The notes under the pieces: model-generated | The model's input: only the letters and a program-made list of their open reading frames with translations | What the model was told of the DNA's origin: nothing | Databases searched by the model: none | Assembly: GCA_031286245.1 (NCBI GenBank) | Contig: JAITUO010000087.1 | Coordinates: 1 to 6,323 of the forward strand | Direction: 5' to 3' | From: Coriobacteriales bacterium | GTDB lineage: Bacteria > Actinomycetota > Coriobacteriia > Coriobacteriales > UBA8131 | Length of the DNA: 6,323 nucleotides | Shown: one piece after another, positions 1-5,796 of the stretch | How the letters are laid out: each line of letters starts with the position of its first letter | Position numbering within the stretch: position 1 is the first letter of the stretch | Position numbers and translations under genes: made by a program

Positions 1-1412
1 TCTACTTTGCGGTAAGGCGTTTCGATAAATCCAAGTTCATCAATTTTCGCATAAATACAAAGAGAAGAAATCAGACCGATGTTTGGACCTTCTGGCGTCT
101 CGATCGGGCACATCCGTCCATAGTGTGAAGTATGTACATCGCGTACTTCCATGCCAGCTCGCTCCCGCGACAGACCGCCTGGGCCAAGAGCTGACAGACG
201 GCGTTTATGGGTAATCGAGGTGGCAGGGTTGGTCTGATCCATAAATTGGGAAAGCTGAGATGAACCGAAGAACTCCTTGATCGATGCAACAATCGGTCGG
301 ATGTTAACCAACGATTGTGGAGTGATTTCGTCAACTTCCTGGGTAGACATCCGCTCACGAACGACACGTTCCATACGAGACAGACCGATGCGGAACTGGT
401 TTTGGATCAACTCGCCAACGGTGCGGATGCGTCGATTACCGAAATGGTCGATATCGTCGATATGGTAGTCTGGCTCTCCAGCGTGCAATTCGACAATGTA
501 GCGCATCGAAGCTACGATATCCTCACTGACCAGGGTAGCGGTATTCTCAGGAATATCCAGTTTCAGCTTTTTGTTGATCTTATAGCGACCAACTTTTGCC
601 AGGTCGTACCGCATCGGATTGAAGAACAGGCTTTCTAGAAGTGAACGACCAGCTTCCGGGGTCGGTGGTTCTCCGGGTCGCAGACGTTTATACAGCTCCA
701 TCAGGGCTTCGTCACGAGTCAAAGTCGGGTCTTTGGCCAAGGTGTTATTGACCAACTCACTGTCACCCAACAGTTCGAGAATCTCGGCATTGGTAGTTGC
801 GATGCCAAAAGCTCTCAGTAACAGCGTCGCTGGTTGCTTACGCTTACGGTCGATCCGTACGAACAAAACGTCACGACGGTCGATCTCGTATTCCAGCCAA
901 GCCCCACGAGCGGGGATGATTTTTGCGTTAAACAAAAGCTTGTCGGAGACTTTATCCTGTTCGGTACCAAAATAGACACCCGGCGAACGAGTCAGCTGGC
1001 TGACTACGACTCGTTCAGTTCCATTGATGATAAAAGTACCATGATCGGTCATCAGAGGGAAATCTCCCATGAAGACCAACTGCTCTTTGATCTCACCGGT
1101 ATCGGTATTGATCAAGCGAACTTCAGTGAACAACGGCGCCTGGTAGTTCACATCTTTTGCCTTGGATTGCTCGACCGAGAATTTCGGCTCGCCGAATTCA
1201 TGGACACCAAACTCAACCAGTAGGTTCTTCGTGGTGTTCTCGATAGGAGAGATGTCACGGAAGGCTTCAGCCAACCCATCTGTCTTAAACCAGTTAAACG
1301 AGTCGATCTGGATTGAGATCAAATTGGGAACATCCATAACTTCGGGGATTCTAGCGAAACTCTTACGCTCTCGGTACAGGCTTGCAGGAGTAGAATTGTT
1401 GCCCTTGCGCAA
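1..1412 (-). CDS. rpoB: RNA polymerase beta subunit, N-terminal part (runs off the left edge)
   Basis: Catalytic beta subunit of bacterial RNA polymerase. The reverse strand is open from 1412 to the window edge, giving about 470 of the usual 1,100-1,200 residues. Recognisable blocks in order are VPNLISIQIDSFNWF (about residues 27-41), the protrusion block with GTFIINGTERVVVSQL and RSPGVYF, the lobe with RLRPGEPPTPEAGRSLLE, DDIDHFGNRRIRTVGELIQ, the rifampicin-pocket block FFGSSQLSQFMDQ...THKRRLSALGPGG (residues 381-414), and HYGRMCPIETPEGPNIGLI. The start is TTG. An in-frame TAA lies just upstream, the first in-frame ATG is residue 25 within the conserved N-terminus, and an AGGAGG sits 5 nt before TTG. 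The lobe is short and actinobacterial in style. Rifampicin-contact residues equivalent to E. coli Q513, D516, H526 and S531 are all wild type, so sensitivity is expected. No rplJ/rplL lies directly upstream. Identification is certain. Confidence 0.99.
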   Translation of the reverse strand, partial: MRKGNNSTPASLYRERKSFARIPEVMDVPNLISIQIDSFNWFKTDGLAEAFRDISPIENTTKNLLVEFGVHEFGEPKFSVEQSKAKDVNYQAPLFTEVRLINTDTGEIKEQLVFMGDFPLMTDHGTFIINGTERVVVSQLTRSPGVYFGTEQDKVSDKLLFNAKIIPARGAWLEYEIDRRDVLFVRIDRKRKQPATLLLRAFGIATTNAEILELLGDSELVNNTLAKDPTLTRDEALMELYKRLRPGEPPTPEAGRSLLESLFFNPMRYDLAKVGRYKINKKLKLDIPENTATLVSEDIVASMRYIVELHAGEPDYHIDDIDHFGNRRIRTVGELIQNQFRIGLSRMERVVRERMSTQEVDEITPQSLVNIRPIVASIKEFFGSSQLSQFMDQTNPATSITHKRRLSALGPGGLSRERAGMEVRDVHTSHYGRMCPIETPEGPNIGLISSLCIYAKIDELGFIETPYRKV

Positions 1413-1417
1413 GGAAT

Positions 1418-1423
1418 CCTCCT
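1418..1423 (-). promoter_or_regulatory. rpoB ribosome binding site
   Basis: The minus strand reads AGGAGG, then ATTCC, then the TTG start. This near-perfect Shine-Dalgarno fixes the TTG as the initiation codon. The spacer is short at 5 nt. The same bases can fold into a small hairpin with the start codon (see findings). Confidence 0.9.
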
Positions 1424-1461
1424 TTTAGGTAGCATGAAAAAGCGCGAATACGCAAACGAAT

Positions 1462-1490
1462 AGGCTATCTTAAAAACCGACCCAAGTCAA
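1462..1490 (-). promoter_or_regulatory. Putative rpoB promoter
   Basis: On the minus strand a TTGACT (-35, plus-strand 1485-1490) is followed after 17 bp by TAGCCT (-10, plus-strand 1462-1467). The -35 is 5 of 6 to consensus and the -10 only 3 of 6. An A/T-rich stretch lies upstream of it (about 1495-1515), as an UP element would. Transcription would start near 1455, giving a leader of about 40 nt. The -35 overlaps a small palindrome TCAAG-G-CTTGA (1487-1497). Experimental support is absent. Confidence 0.5.
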
Positions 1491-1610
1491 GGCTTGATTT
1501 TAAAAACTTTAGGTTTTCGGCTTCTTTTGATTCCTCTTTGGCTTCCCTTTGGTTGCACTAGTCTTCAACAGCCTCTTTTGATGCCATTATCTGTGCATCA
1601 AGCAGGCATT

Positions 1611-1803
1611 TCCTGGAGATTTCGGAGTTTCTGGCCAAAAAAGGCTCTCATGTATAGTTCTCTATGAGTTTCGCACAGATAGAATTCTGGCTCAACGCAT
1701 CTACCAGCACTTTTAAATTGTGGAGAAAACCGGTGGCTGTTTTTCAGGCTAAAGAGCCATACATGAGAGCCCTTTTTGGCCAAAAACTCCGAAATTCCCA
1801 GGA
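1611..1803. repeat. Long imperfect inverted repeat, MITE-like element
   Basis: The left arm (1611-1657) and right arm (1757-1803) are reverse complements at 42 of 47 positions, separated by a 99-bp centre. Outer ends read TCCTGG...CCAGGA. Each arm carries a TTTCGGAGTTT block, the palindromic GGCC, and CTCTCATGTAT. No transposase is encoded and no clear target-site duplication is visible; flanks are ...GGCATT and TTACCA.... The size and symmetry fit a miniature inverted-repeat transposable element or a deleted remnant of an insertion sequence. It could instead be a structured intergenic repeat family (REP/BIME-like). It ends about 120 bp upstream of the rpoB -35 and 207 bp upstream of the next gene. 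Confidence 0.75.
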
Positions 1804-1940
1804 TTACCATCTTTATAGGCTATACAACCACATAGAAGTCAAGCAGAAAGGCTCAAGCCACCAAAACTCTTGATTAACCTGATTGCCCGGATGCGTTGTC
1901 TAAAACCCAGCCGGATGCCAGTGCTTTTCCAAGACACTGT

Positions 1941-1966
1941 TATTAGATAGTTGGATCAGCTAATAT
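1941..1966 (+). promoter_or_regulatory. Possible promoter or operator of the methyltransferase-like gene
   Basis: A perfect 6-bp inverted repeat TATTAG...CTAATA (1941-1946 and 1960-1965, 13-nt spacer) ends on a TAATAT hexamer (1961-1966) that could be a -10. No good -35 lies 16-18 bp upstream, so a regulator-dependent promoter is possible. A second small inverted repeat CAGTG/CACTG (1919-1923 and 1935-1939) lies just upstream. This is a weak call on spacing and symmetry only. Confidence 0.3.
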
Positions 1967-1995
1967 GAAGCAGTCAGAGTCAAAAACACAGGAAT

Positions 1996-2002
1996 GAAAG
2001 GA
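1996..2002 (+). promoter_or_regulatory. Ribosome binding site of the methyltransferase-like gene
   Basis: GAAAGGA lies 8 nt before the ATG at 2011, supporting that start. Confidence 0.8.
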
Positions 2003-2010
2003 ATCAATCA

Positions 2011-3057
2011 ATGCTGTTAACTGCAAAAGAAAACATGCGGCAAACCATTTTTGGTGGCAAGCCAGACCGTTTCGTCAATCAATACGAGGCGATCAACCTA
2101 ATGTTCCACCCCTATATGATGAGCTCGCCTATGCCGGCTCCAGGCGCTGAGCCAGTCGTCAATGCTTGGGGAATCACAAACTACTGGCCAGAAGGCACAC
2201 CTGGAATGTTTCCAGTACATACTGCGGATAAGATCGTGCTTAAAGATATCGAGAACTGGCGCGAATACGTACATGCTCCGTCCCTGAAATTCCCGGATGA
2301 AATGTGGGCGGCTGCCAAAGGAATGTTCGATGCTGCGGATGGTAACCTGGCTTATAAAGCAGCCTTTGTTGCGCCAGGACTGTTTGAGCAGACCCATCAT
2401 TTGAGTGAGATCGTTAATGCTTTGACCTACTACGTTTTGTACCCCCAAGAGATGCATGATCTAATCAAATATTTGACTGAATTTGAGTTGGAGTTGGCCG
2501 AGGGCATCTGCTCGAACCTCAAGCCGGATTGCATTTTCCACCATGATGATTGGGGTACAGAAATCAGCACCTTCTTGAGCCCCGAGATGTTTGCTGAATT
2601 CTTCCTGGAGCCCTACAAGTCAATCTATGGTTATTATCATGATCATGGATGCGAGCTCGTCATCCACCATTCCGACAGCTATGCTGCAACTCTAGTGCCG
2701 TACATGATCGAGATGGGCATCGATGTCTTCCAGGGTGTCATGGAGAAAAACGATGTGCCAGCCCTGCTGGAGAAGTACCGTGGCAAGATCACCTTTATGG
2801 GTAACATCGACAACAAGGACGTTGACTTTGAAGGTTGGACGCAAGAAGACGCCCGCAAAGCCGTGGTACGGGCTTGTCCTGACACCGATACGCGGTCATA
2901 TATCCCTTGTATCACCCAAGGTGGCCCAGGTTCAGTTTATCCAGGAACATATGATGCTCTGACAGTAGAGATTGACCGCCGCAGTGTCGAGCTGTTCGGC
3001 GTCAAGCAAGAAGACATCTTGGCTCAACGCTTGGAGATGCCACCACTGTTTGGCTAA
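2011..3057 (+). CDS. Uroporphyrinogen decarboxylase-family protein, probable corrinoid-type methyltransferase
   Basis: A complete protein of 348 residues from the UroD superfamily. Members other than HemE include cobamide- or corrinoid-dependent methyltransferases (MtaA/MtbA, CmuA, and O-demethylase components such as MtvB) that move a methyl group between a substrate, a corrinoid protein and CoM or folate. Visible features: HHDDWG (177-182), the core block CELVIHHSDS (214-223), VFQGVMEKND (239-248), FMGNIDN (262-268) and YIPCITQGGPG (297-307). The HemE substrate-pocket signature near the N-terminus is missing, so this is not haem biosynthesis. The MtaA zinc motif H-x-C is replaced by H220-S-D222, while C300 is retained; metal ligation is therefore uncertain. 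There is no signal peptide or membrane segment, so it is cytosolic. It stands alone, flanked by its own upstream region and terminators, with no corrinoid protein or reductive activase beside it. Methyl transfer, perhaps O-demethylation of a methoxylated aromatic, is inference; the family call is firm. Confidence 0.88.
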   Translation: MLLTAKENMRQTIFGGKPDRFVNQYEAINLMFHPYMMSSPMPAPGAEPVVNAWGITNYWPEGTPGMFPVHTADKIVLKDIENWREYVHAPSLKFPDEMWAAAKGMFDAADGNLAYKAAFVAPGLFEQTHHLSEIVNALTYYVLYPQEMHDLIKYLTEFELELAEGICSNLKPDCIFHHDDWGTEISTFLSPEMFAEFFLEPYKSIYGYYHDHGCELVIHHSDSYAATLVPYMIEMGIDVFQGVMEKNDVPALLEKYRGKITFMGNIDNKDVDFEGWTQEDARKAVVRACPDTDTRSYIPCITQGGPGSVYPGTYDALTVEIDRRSVELFGVKQEDILAQRLEMPPLFG

Positions 3058-3065
3058 GCCTCAGA

Positions 3066-3103
3066 CATGTTTGTCAGATACTGCTACTTTCTGACAAACG
3101 ACA
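3066..3103 (+). other. Hairpin downstream of the methyltransferase-like gene
   Basis: GTTTGTCAG (3069-3077) pairs perfectly with CTGACAAAC (3091-3099) around a 13-nt loop. CAT/ATG (3066-3068 with 3101+) can extend it past a bulge. It begins 9 nt after the stop codon. No T-run follows, so it is not a canonical terminator; it may protect the mRNA 3' end. Confidence 0.5.
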
Positions 3104-3112
3104 TGAATTAGC

Positions 3113-3157
3113 AAAGCCAGCACGAGTATAAAATAAAAGCCAGCACGGGTATGAAAT
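3113..3157. repeat. Tandem duplication of the terminator left arm
   Basis: Two 22-bp copies (3113-3134 and 3136-3157) match at 20 of 22 positions with a 23-bp period. Each starts AAAGCCAGCACG. The second copy forms the left side of the terminator stem, and the first can also pair over 12 bp with the same right arm. Confidence 0.85.
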
Positions 3158-3173
3158 GCCGTGCTGGCTTTTT
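3135..3173 (+). terminator. Strong intrinsic terminator
   Basis: The left arm (3135-3148, containing AGCCAGCACGG) pairs perfectly over 14 bp with the right arm (3159-3172, CCGTGCTGGCTTTT) around a 10-nt loop. It ends in TTTTT (3169-3173). The A-run before the stem may let it work on the minus strand too, although no minus-strand gene lies to its right. It insulates the methyltransferase-like gene from the FKBP gene. Confidence 0.9.
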
Positions 3174-3253
3174 ACTAACTCCAATAACCCTGGTTTTATC
3201 CACAAAAAGTATTATTAAACCAACAAAGCCGCACATCGTGACTGCCAACCAGT

Positions 3254-3259
3254 TAAAAT
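3254..3259 (+). promoter_or_regulatory. Possible -10 element of the FKBP gene
   Basis: TAAAAT is 5 of 6 to TATAAT and lies 82 nt before the preferred FKBP start. No recognisable -35 lies 16-18 bp upstream (3231-3236 reads GCACAT). It is plausible only because a terminator precedes it and a promoter is needed in this gap. Confidence 0.3.
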
Positions 3260-3341
3260 GGTCGAATACATAACAACAGGGAACCCATCAAATACGCAGT
3301 TAGTTTCCCACTGCGCTAGTCAAAAGAATACGAGGCGACTT

Positions 3342-3770
3342 ATGAGTAATGCTGGCAAACGGGTAAAGACACACTACATCGGCACATTGGACGATGGCAC
3401 CCAGTTCGATTCATCTGTTGAACGCGGAGAGCCGATTGAATTTGTCTGCATGGCTGGGCAGATGATCCCCGGATTCGATGCGGCAGTCGAGACGATGCTG
3501 GTGGGCGAGACCAAAAGCGTGCACATTCCAGCAGCTCAAGCATATGGGGAGAAGGACGCAGGCCTTTTACATCGCATACCGATTGGACAGATACCTGGCT
3601 TGGAGACGGTACCTGTCGGTGAAACTGTCTATCTCAGAGGCCCGGATGCTCAACCGATGCCAGTGGTGATTGTCGAGGTCGGAGATGATTCGATTCTAAT
3701 AGACCTGAACCATCATCTGGCTGGTCAGAACCTCAATTTCGAAATTACCCTGGTTGAAATCGTTGAGTGA
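3342..3770 (+). CDS. SlyD-type FKBP peptidyl-prolyl cis-trans isomerase
   Basis: A cytosolic folding helper of 142 residues that catalyses cis-trans isomerisation of prolyl bonds. The FKBP half shows Y12, F22-D23, MIPGF (41-45) and AYG (67-69). Residues about 70-122 form the insert-in-flap chaperone domain seen in SlyD, with HRIP (77-80) and PVVIVEV (107-113). The fold then closes with NHHLAGQNLNF (123-133), a SlyD hallmark. The protein stops soon after, so the His/Cys-rich nickel-binding tail of E. coli SlyD is absent. Start choice: ATG 3342 has GAGG at 3332-3335 and matches the family start. An in-frame ATG at 3258 would add 28 residues, but it has no Shine-Dalgarno and the extension does not look conserved. 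No signal peptide is seen. The next gene is 73 bp away with no terminator between, so read-through into the response regulator is possible. Confidence 0.93.
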   Translation: MSNAGKRVKTHYIGTLDDGTQFDSSVERGEPIEFVCMAGQMIPGFDAAVETMLVGETKSVHIPAAQAYGEKDAGLLHRIPIGQIPGLETVPVGETVYLRGPDAQPMPVVIVEVGDDSILIDLNHHLAGQNLNFEITLVEIVE

Positions 3771-3843
3771 TTAACCAGCGTTGGTATCAACTTGGCGATG
3801 GATATTCATTGCGGCCCAGGTACTTAGCTGAAAGCGAAACAGC

Positions 3844-4524
3844 ATGCGGTATGACTGTTTGATAATCGATGATGAAGATGTGCTTTCACTAAGCACGCAG
3901 GAGTACTTTGAGTTGTTTGGAATCAGTACTGCCTGGGCAGCAAGTGCTGAGGCGGCTCTGGCCTTTTTCGCTGAAAACACAGCCGACTTGATACTATTGG
4001 ACATCAACCTGGGCGAGGAGTCGGGGTTTTCACTTTGCCAACAACTGCGACAGAGCTATGAACTGCCAATCCTCTTTATTAGTGCCCGGACCAGCGATGA
4101 TGATGTGTTATTGGCTCTGGGTATCGGTGGTGACGACTACATTCCCAAACCGTATTCACTAAGCGTGTTGCTTGCGAAAGTCAAAGCTGTCCTTAAGCGC
4201 TACCGCAGTACTGCATCGAGGACTTACACATTTGGCCGCTTTGTTATCGACTTTGAGTTGGAACGAGTCAGCTCTGCTGGTGAGGATATTGGTCTAAAAG
4301 CCATGGAATACAAGCTTTTGGCTTATCTGATCCAGAATCGAAACCGCGCAATTACGAAAGACAAAATATTCCGTGAGGTGTGGAAAGATGCCATCACAAC
4401 AGAGAATACCTTAAACGTACATATCCGTCGGCTGCGTGAGAAAATCGAAGACGATCCCAGCCAGCCCTTATTCATCAAGACTGTCTGGGGTACAGGTTAT
4501 AGCTTTGAAGGCTCGGAGCTATGA
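3844..4524 (+). CDS. OmpR/PhoB-family response regulator
   Basis: A DNA-binding transcription factor of 226 residues switched by phosphorylation from the adjacent kinase. The receiver domain (about 1-120) has the acidic pocket D9-D10, the phospho-acceptor D53 in LILLDINL, the switch residue S80 and K102 in the YIPKPY block. A winged-helix trans_reg_C domain (about 128-224) follows, with ending motifs LNVHIRRLREKIEDD and WGTGYSF. Length is typical. The receiver has GIGGDDY where GADDY is usual, a mild departure. An in-frame TGA lies 15 nt upstream, so ATG 3844 is the earliest possible start, but no good Shine-Dalgarno precedes it. Its TGA overlaps the kinase ATG (ATGA), so the two are translationally coupled. 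The likely DNA target is the phased repeat at 5701-5740, by inference. Confidence 0.96.
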   Translation: MRYDCLIIDDEDVLSLSTQEYFELFGISTAWAASAEAALAFFAENTADLILLDINLGEESGFSLCQQLRQSYELPILFISARTSDDDVLLALGIGGDDYIPKPYSLSVLLAKVKAVLKRYRSTASRTYTFGRFVIDFELERVSSAGEDIGLKAMEYKLLAYLIQNRNRAITKDKIFREVWKDAITTENTLNVHIRRLREKIEDDPSQPLFIKTVWGTGYSFEGSEL

Positions 4525-5651
4525 GACGCTACGCCATCATTTTGGCGGTTTTATATATCACAAGTGTAATTGCTATCCTGGTTGTTTTTGCCAGTATCAA
4601 GCCGGTCAAACTGGATTCAGTGGCTGTCAATGATGTTGTGATGTCCTACCAGACTGATACAGCCCAAAACGCTGATGACATGACGTTGGTCACATCACTG
4701 ACTGAGCTCTTCTCCAAAATGGCTGAAGAGCAGGCACATCGTGACATCATCATGCGTAATGCTTTGATCACTCTTGTTACAGTCTTTGCTGCTACAACGG
4801 CTTTGCTGCTTCTGAGTATTGATAAAAGCATTCTTGCACCTTTTCGCAAGCTTAGGAGTTTTGCCGAAAATGTAGCTGCTGGTAACTTGGATATTCCATT
4901 AGATATGGATAAGAACGCAAGCTTTGGTGCCTTCAGCGAGAGTTTTGACTTGATGCGAGTTGAGTTGGTGCGGGCGCGAGAAGCCGAGCGCCTTGTCAAC
5001 CAGAGTAAGAAAGAGCTAGTGGCTTCACTCAGTCACGATATCAAAACTCCAGTTGCTTCGATAAAAGCAGTTTCTGAGCTGATGGCGACGACAGCAAACA
5101 ACGCAAAGGAACTGGAGCAAATCGAGACTATCAGCGTGAAAGCTGACCAGATCGACACTTTGATCAACAACCTGTTCAGTGCAACTCTGGAAGAACTACA
5201 AGAGCTACCGGTTAATCCAGGCGATTTCCCAAGCACCCTGCTGTATCAATTGATTGGGAACTCCGACTACCGAAAGCAAGCCAGAATCGCCGAAATTCCG
5301 GAGTGTCTGGTCATTGCCGATGCAATCCGGCTGGCTCAAGTCTTTGACAACATCTTTGAAAACTCATATAAATACGCAGGCACAGCCATTGATGTGAGAG
5401 CTGAACTGGTAGGAAAGCAGTTGATAATCGAGGTTTCTGACCATGGTAGCGGAGTGGCTCCCGAAGAGCTGGGATTACTATGCCAGAAATTCTATCGGGG
5501 AAAGAATTCCGATGGTAAAAGCGGTACAGGCCTTGGTCTTTATCTATCCAGATACTTTGTAGAGAAAATGGCTGGCGAATTACACTGCCTGGTCAACAAT
5601 AATGACAACGACAGTGGATTTACTGTCAGGTTGGTGCTGGCATTAGCCTGA
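4521..5651 (+). CDS. Membrane sensor histidine kinase (HAMP-HisKA-HATPase)
   Basis: The partner kinase of the preceding regulator, 376 residues. Membrane segment 1 covers about residues 5-26 and segment 2 about 79-99, leaving a small outside loop of about 52 residues that matches no sensor domain I recognise. A HAMP linker (about 100-155, with PFRKLRSFAENVAAGN) leads to HisKA with the phospho-acceptor H172 in SLSHDIKTP. The ATPase domain shows an N-box with N277 and N281, G1 DHGSG (307-311), F-box FYRG (324-327) and G2 SGTGLGL (334-340). All catalytic residues are present. It starts inside the regulator stop codon, with GAAGG 9 nt before ATG and a second GGAG too close to act. The stimulus is unknown; the short loop suggests sensing at or within the membrane, perhaps of cell-envelope stress, and the ABC gene downstream agrees with that. 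Confidence 0.96.
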   Translation: MRRYAIILAVLYITSVIAILVVFASIKPVKLDSVAVNDVVMSYQTDTAQNADDMTLVTSLTELFSKMAEEQAHRDIIMRNALITLVTVFAATTALLLLSIDKSILAPFRKLRSFAENVAAGNLDIPLDMDKNASFGAFSESFDLMRVELVRAREAERLVNQSKKELVASLSHDIKTPVASIKAVSELMATTANNAKELEQIETISVKADQIDTLINNLFSATLEELQELPVNPGDFPSTLLYQLIGNSDYRKQARIAEIPECLVIADAIRLAQVFDNIFENSYKYAGTAIDVRAELVGKQLIIEVSDHGSGVAPEELGLLCQKFYRGKNSDGKSGTGLGLYLSRYFVEKMAGELHCLVNNNDNDSGFTVRLVLALA

Positions 5652-5700
5652 TTGACAGACTGCCGAGAGCCATACAAATTACTGAAACACCCGAATAAGA

Positions 5701-5740
5701 TTTAAGGAAGATTTAAGAATCAGCTCAAGACTGGTTAAGG
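5701..5740 (+). promoter_or_regulatory. Putative OmpR-family operator upstream of the ABC ATPase
   Basis: TTTAAG (5701-5706), 5 nt, then TTTAAG (5712-5717) forms a perfect direct repeat with 11-bp period, extended to AGATTTAAG in both copies. A degenerate CTCAAGA (5724-5730) and a GTTAAGG (5734-5740) continue the phase; the last lies 33 bp (three periods) after the first. OmpR-family dimers bind head-to-tail on such repeats, and the layout resembles the enterobacterial PmrA box (YTTAAG-N5-YTTAAG). It lies 57-96 bp before the ABC start. No clear -10 was found (GATAGT at 5749-5754 is only a weak match). Confidence 0.6.
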
Positions 5741-5784
5741 TACTCGCTGATAGTCTTGCTTCAATAGGTACGCATGACTATGAA

Positions 5785-5791
5785 AAGGAGG
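5785..5791 (+). promoter_or_regulatory. Ribosome binding site of the ABC ATPase gene
   Basis: AAGGAGG, 5 nt before ATG 5797: a near-perfect Shine-Dalgarno that fixes the start and predicts high translation. Confidence 0.92.
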
Positions 5792-5796
5792 TTACC

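Larger units (their letters stand above)
1413..2010. other. Intergenic region between rpoB and the methyltransferase-like gene
   Basis: This stretch of 598 bp has no convincing gene. From left to right it holds the rpoB Shine-Dalgarno and promoter; a pyrimidine-rich tract on the plus strand (about 1515-1580) with a near-repeat of 15 bp (1520-1534 and 1571-1585, 13 of 15 matching); a 7-bp stem hairpin TTGATGC/GCATCAA (1578-1601); the long inverted-repeat element (1611-1803); a direct repeat CCGGATGC (1887-1894 and 1911-1918); and the upstream region of the next gene with small inverted repeats. Short open frames inside the element are discussed under rejected items. Confidence 0.8.

Noticed and set aside
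71..1428. Several plus-strand frames and one minus-strand frame of 60-130 codons over the rpoB region
   Set aside because: rpoB is unmistakable on the minus strand in a single continuous frame; these are out-of-frame shadows.
1578..1601. Hairpin TTGATGC/GCATCAA as an intrinsic terminator
   Set aside because: No T-run follows on either strand and no gene ends nearby. It may instead belong to the adjacent repeat element.
1598..1873. Two short open frames (1598-1810 minus, 70 codons; 1664-1873 plus, 69 codons) over the inverted repeat
   Set aside because: They share the peptide MRA-F/L-FGQKLRN only because they read the two arms of the same inverted repeat. They have no known domain or good ribosome binding site, and overlap each other on opposite strands.
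2098..2915. Antisense frames inside the methyltransferase-like gene
   Set aside because: The sense protein is a complete UroD-family member with conserved motifs; the antisense frames lack starts with ribosome binding sites and have no recognisable domain.
2011..3057. Calling this gene hemE (uroporphyrinogen decarboxylase)
   Set aside because: The HemE N-terminal substrate-pocket signature is missing and the core motifs (HHDDWG, IHHSDS) are those of the methyltransferase-like branch.
3717..3780. Possible terminator at the FKBP stop (CTGGTT...AACCAG stem)
   Set aside because: The 6-bp stem straddles the stop codon and is not followed by a T-run, so it is not called.
5623..5658. Possible terminator after the kinase gene (CTGTCA/TGACAG)
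   Set aside because: The 6-bp stem has a 24-nt loop, lies half inside the coding region, and has no T-run.
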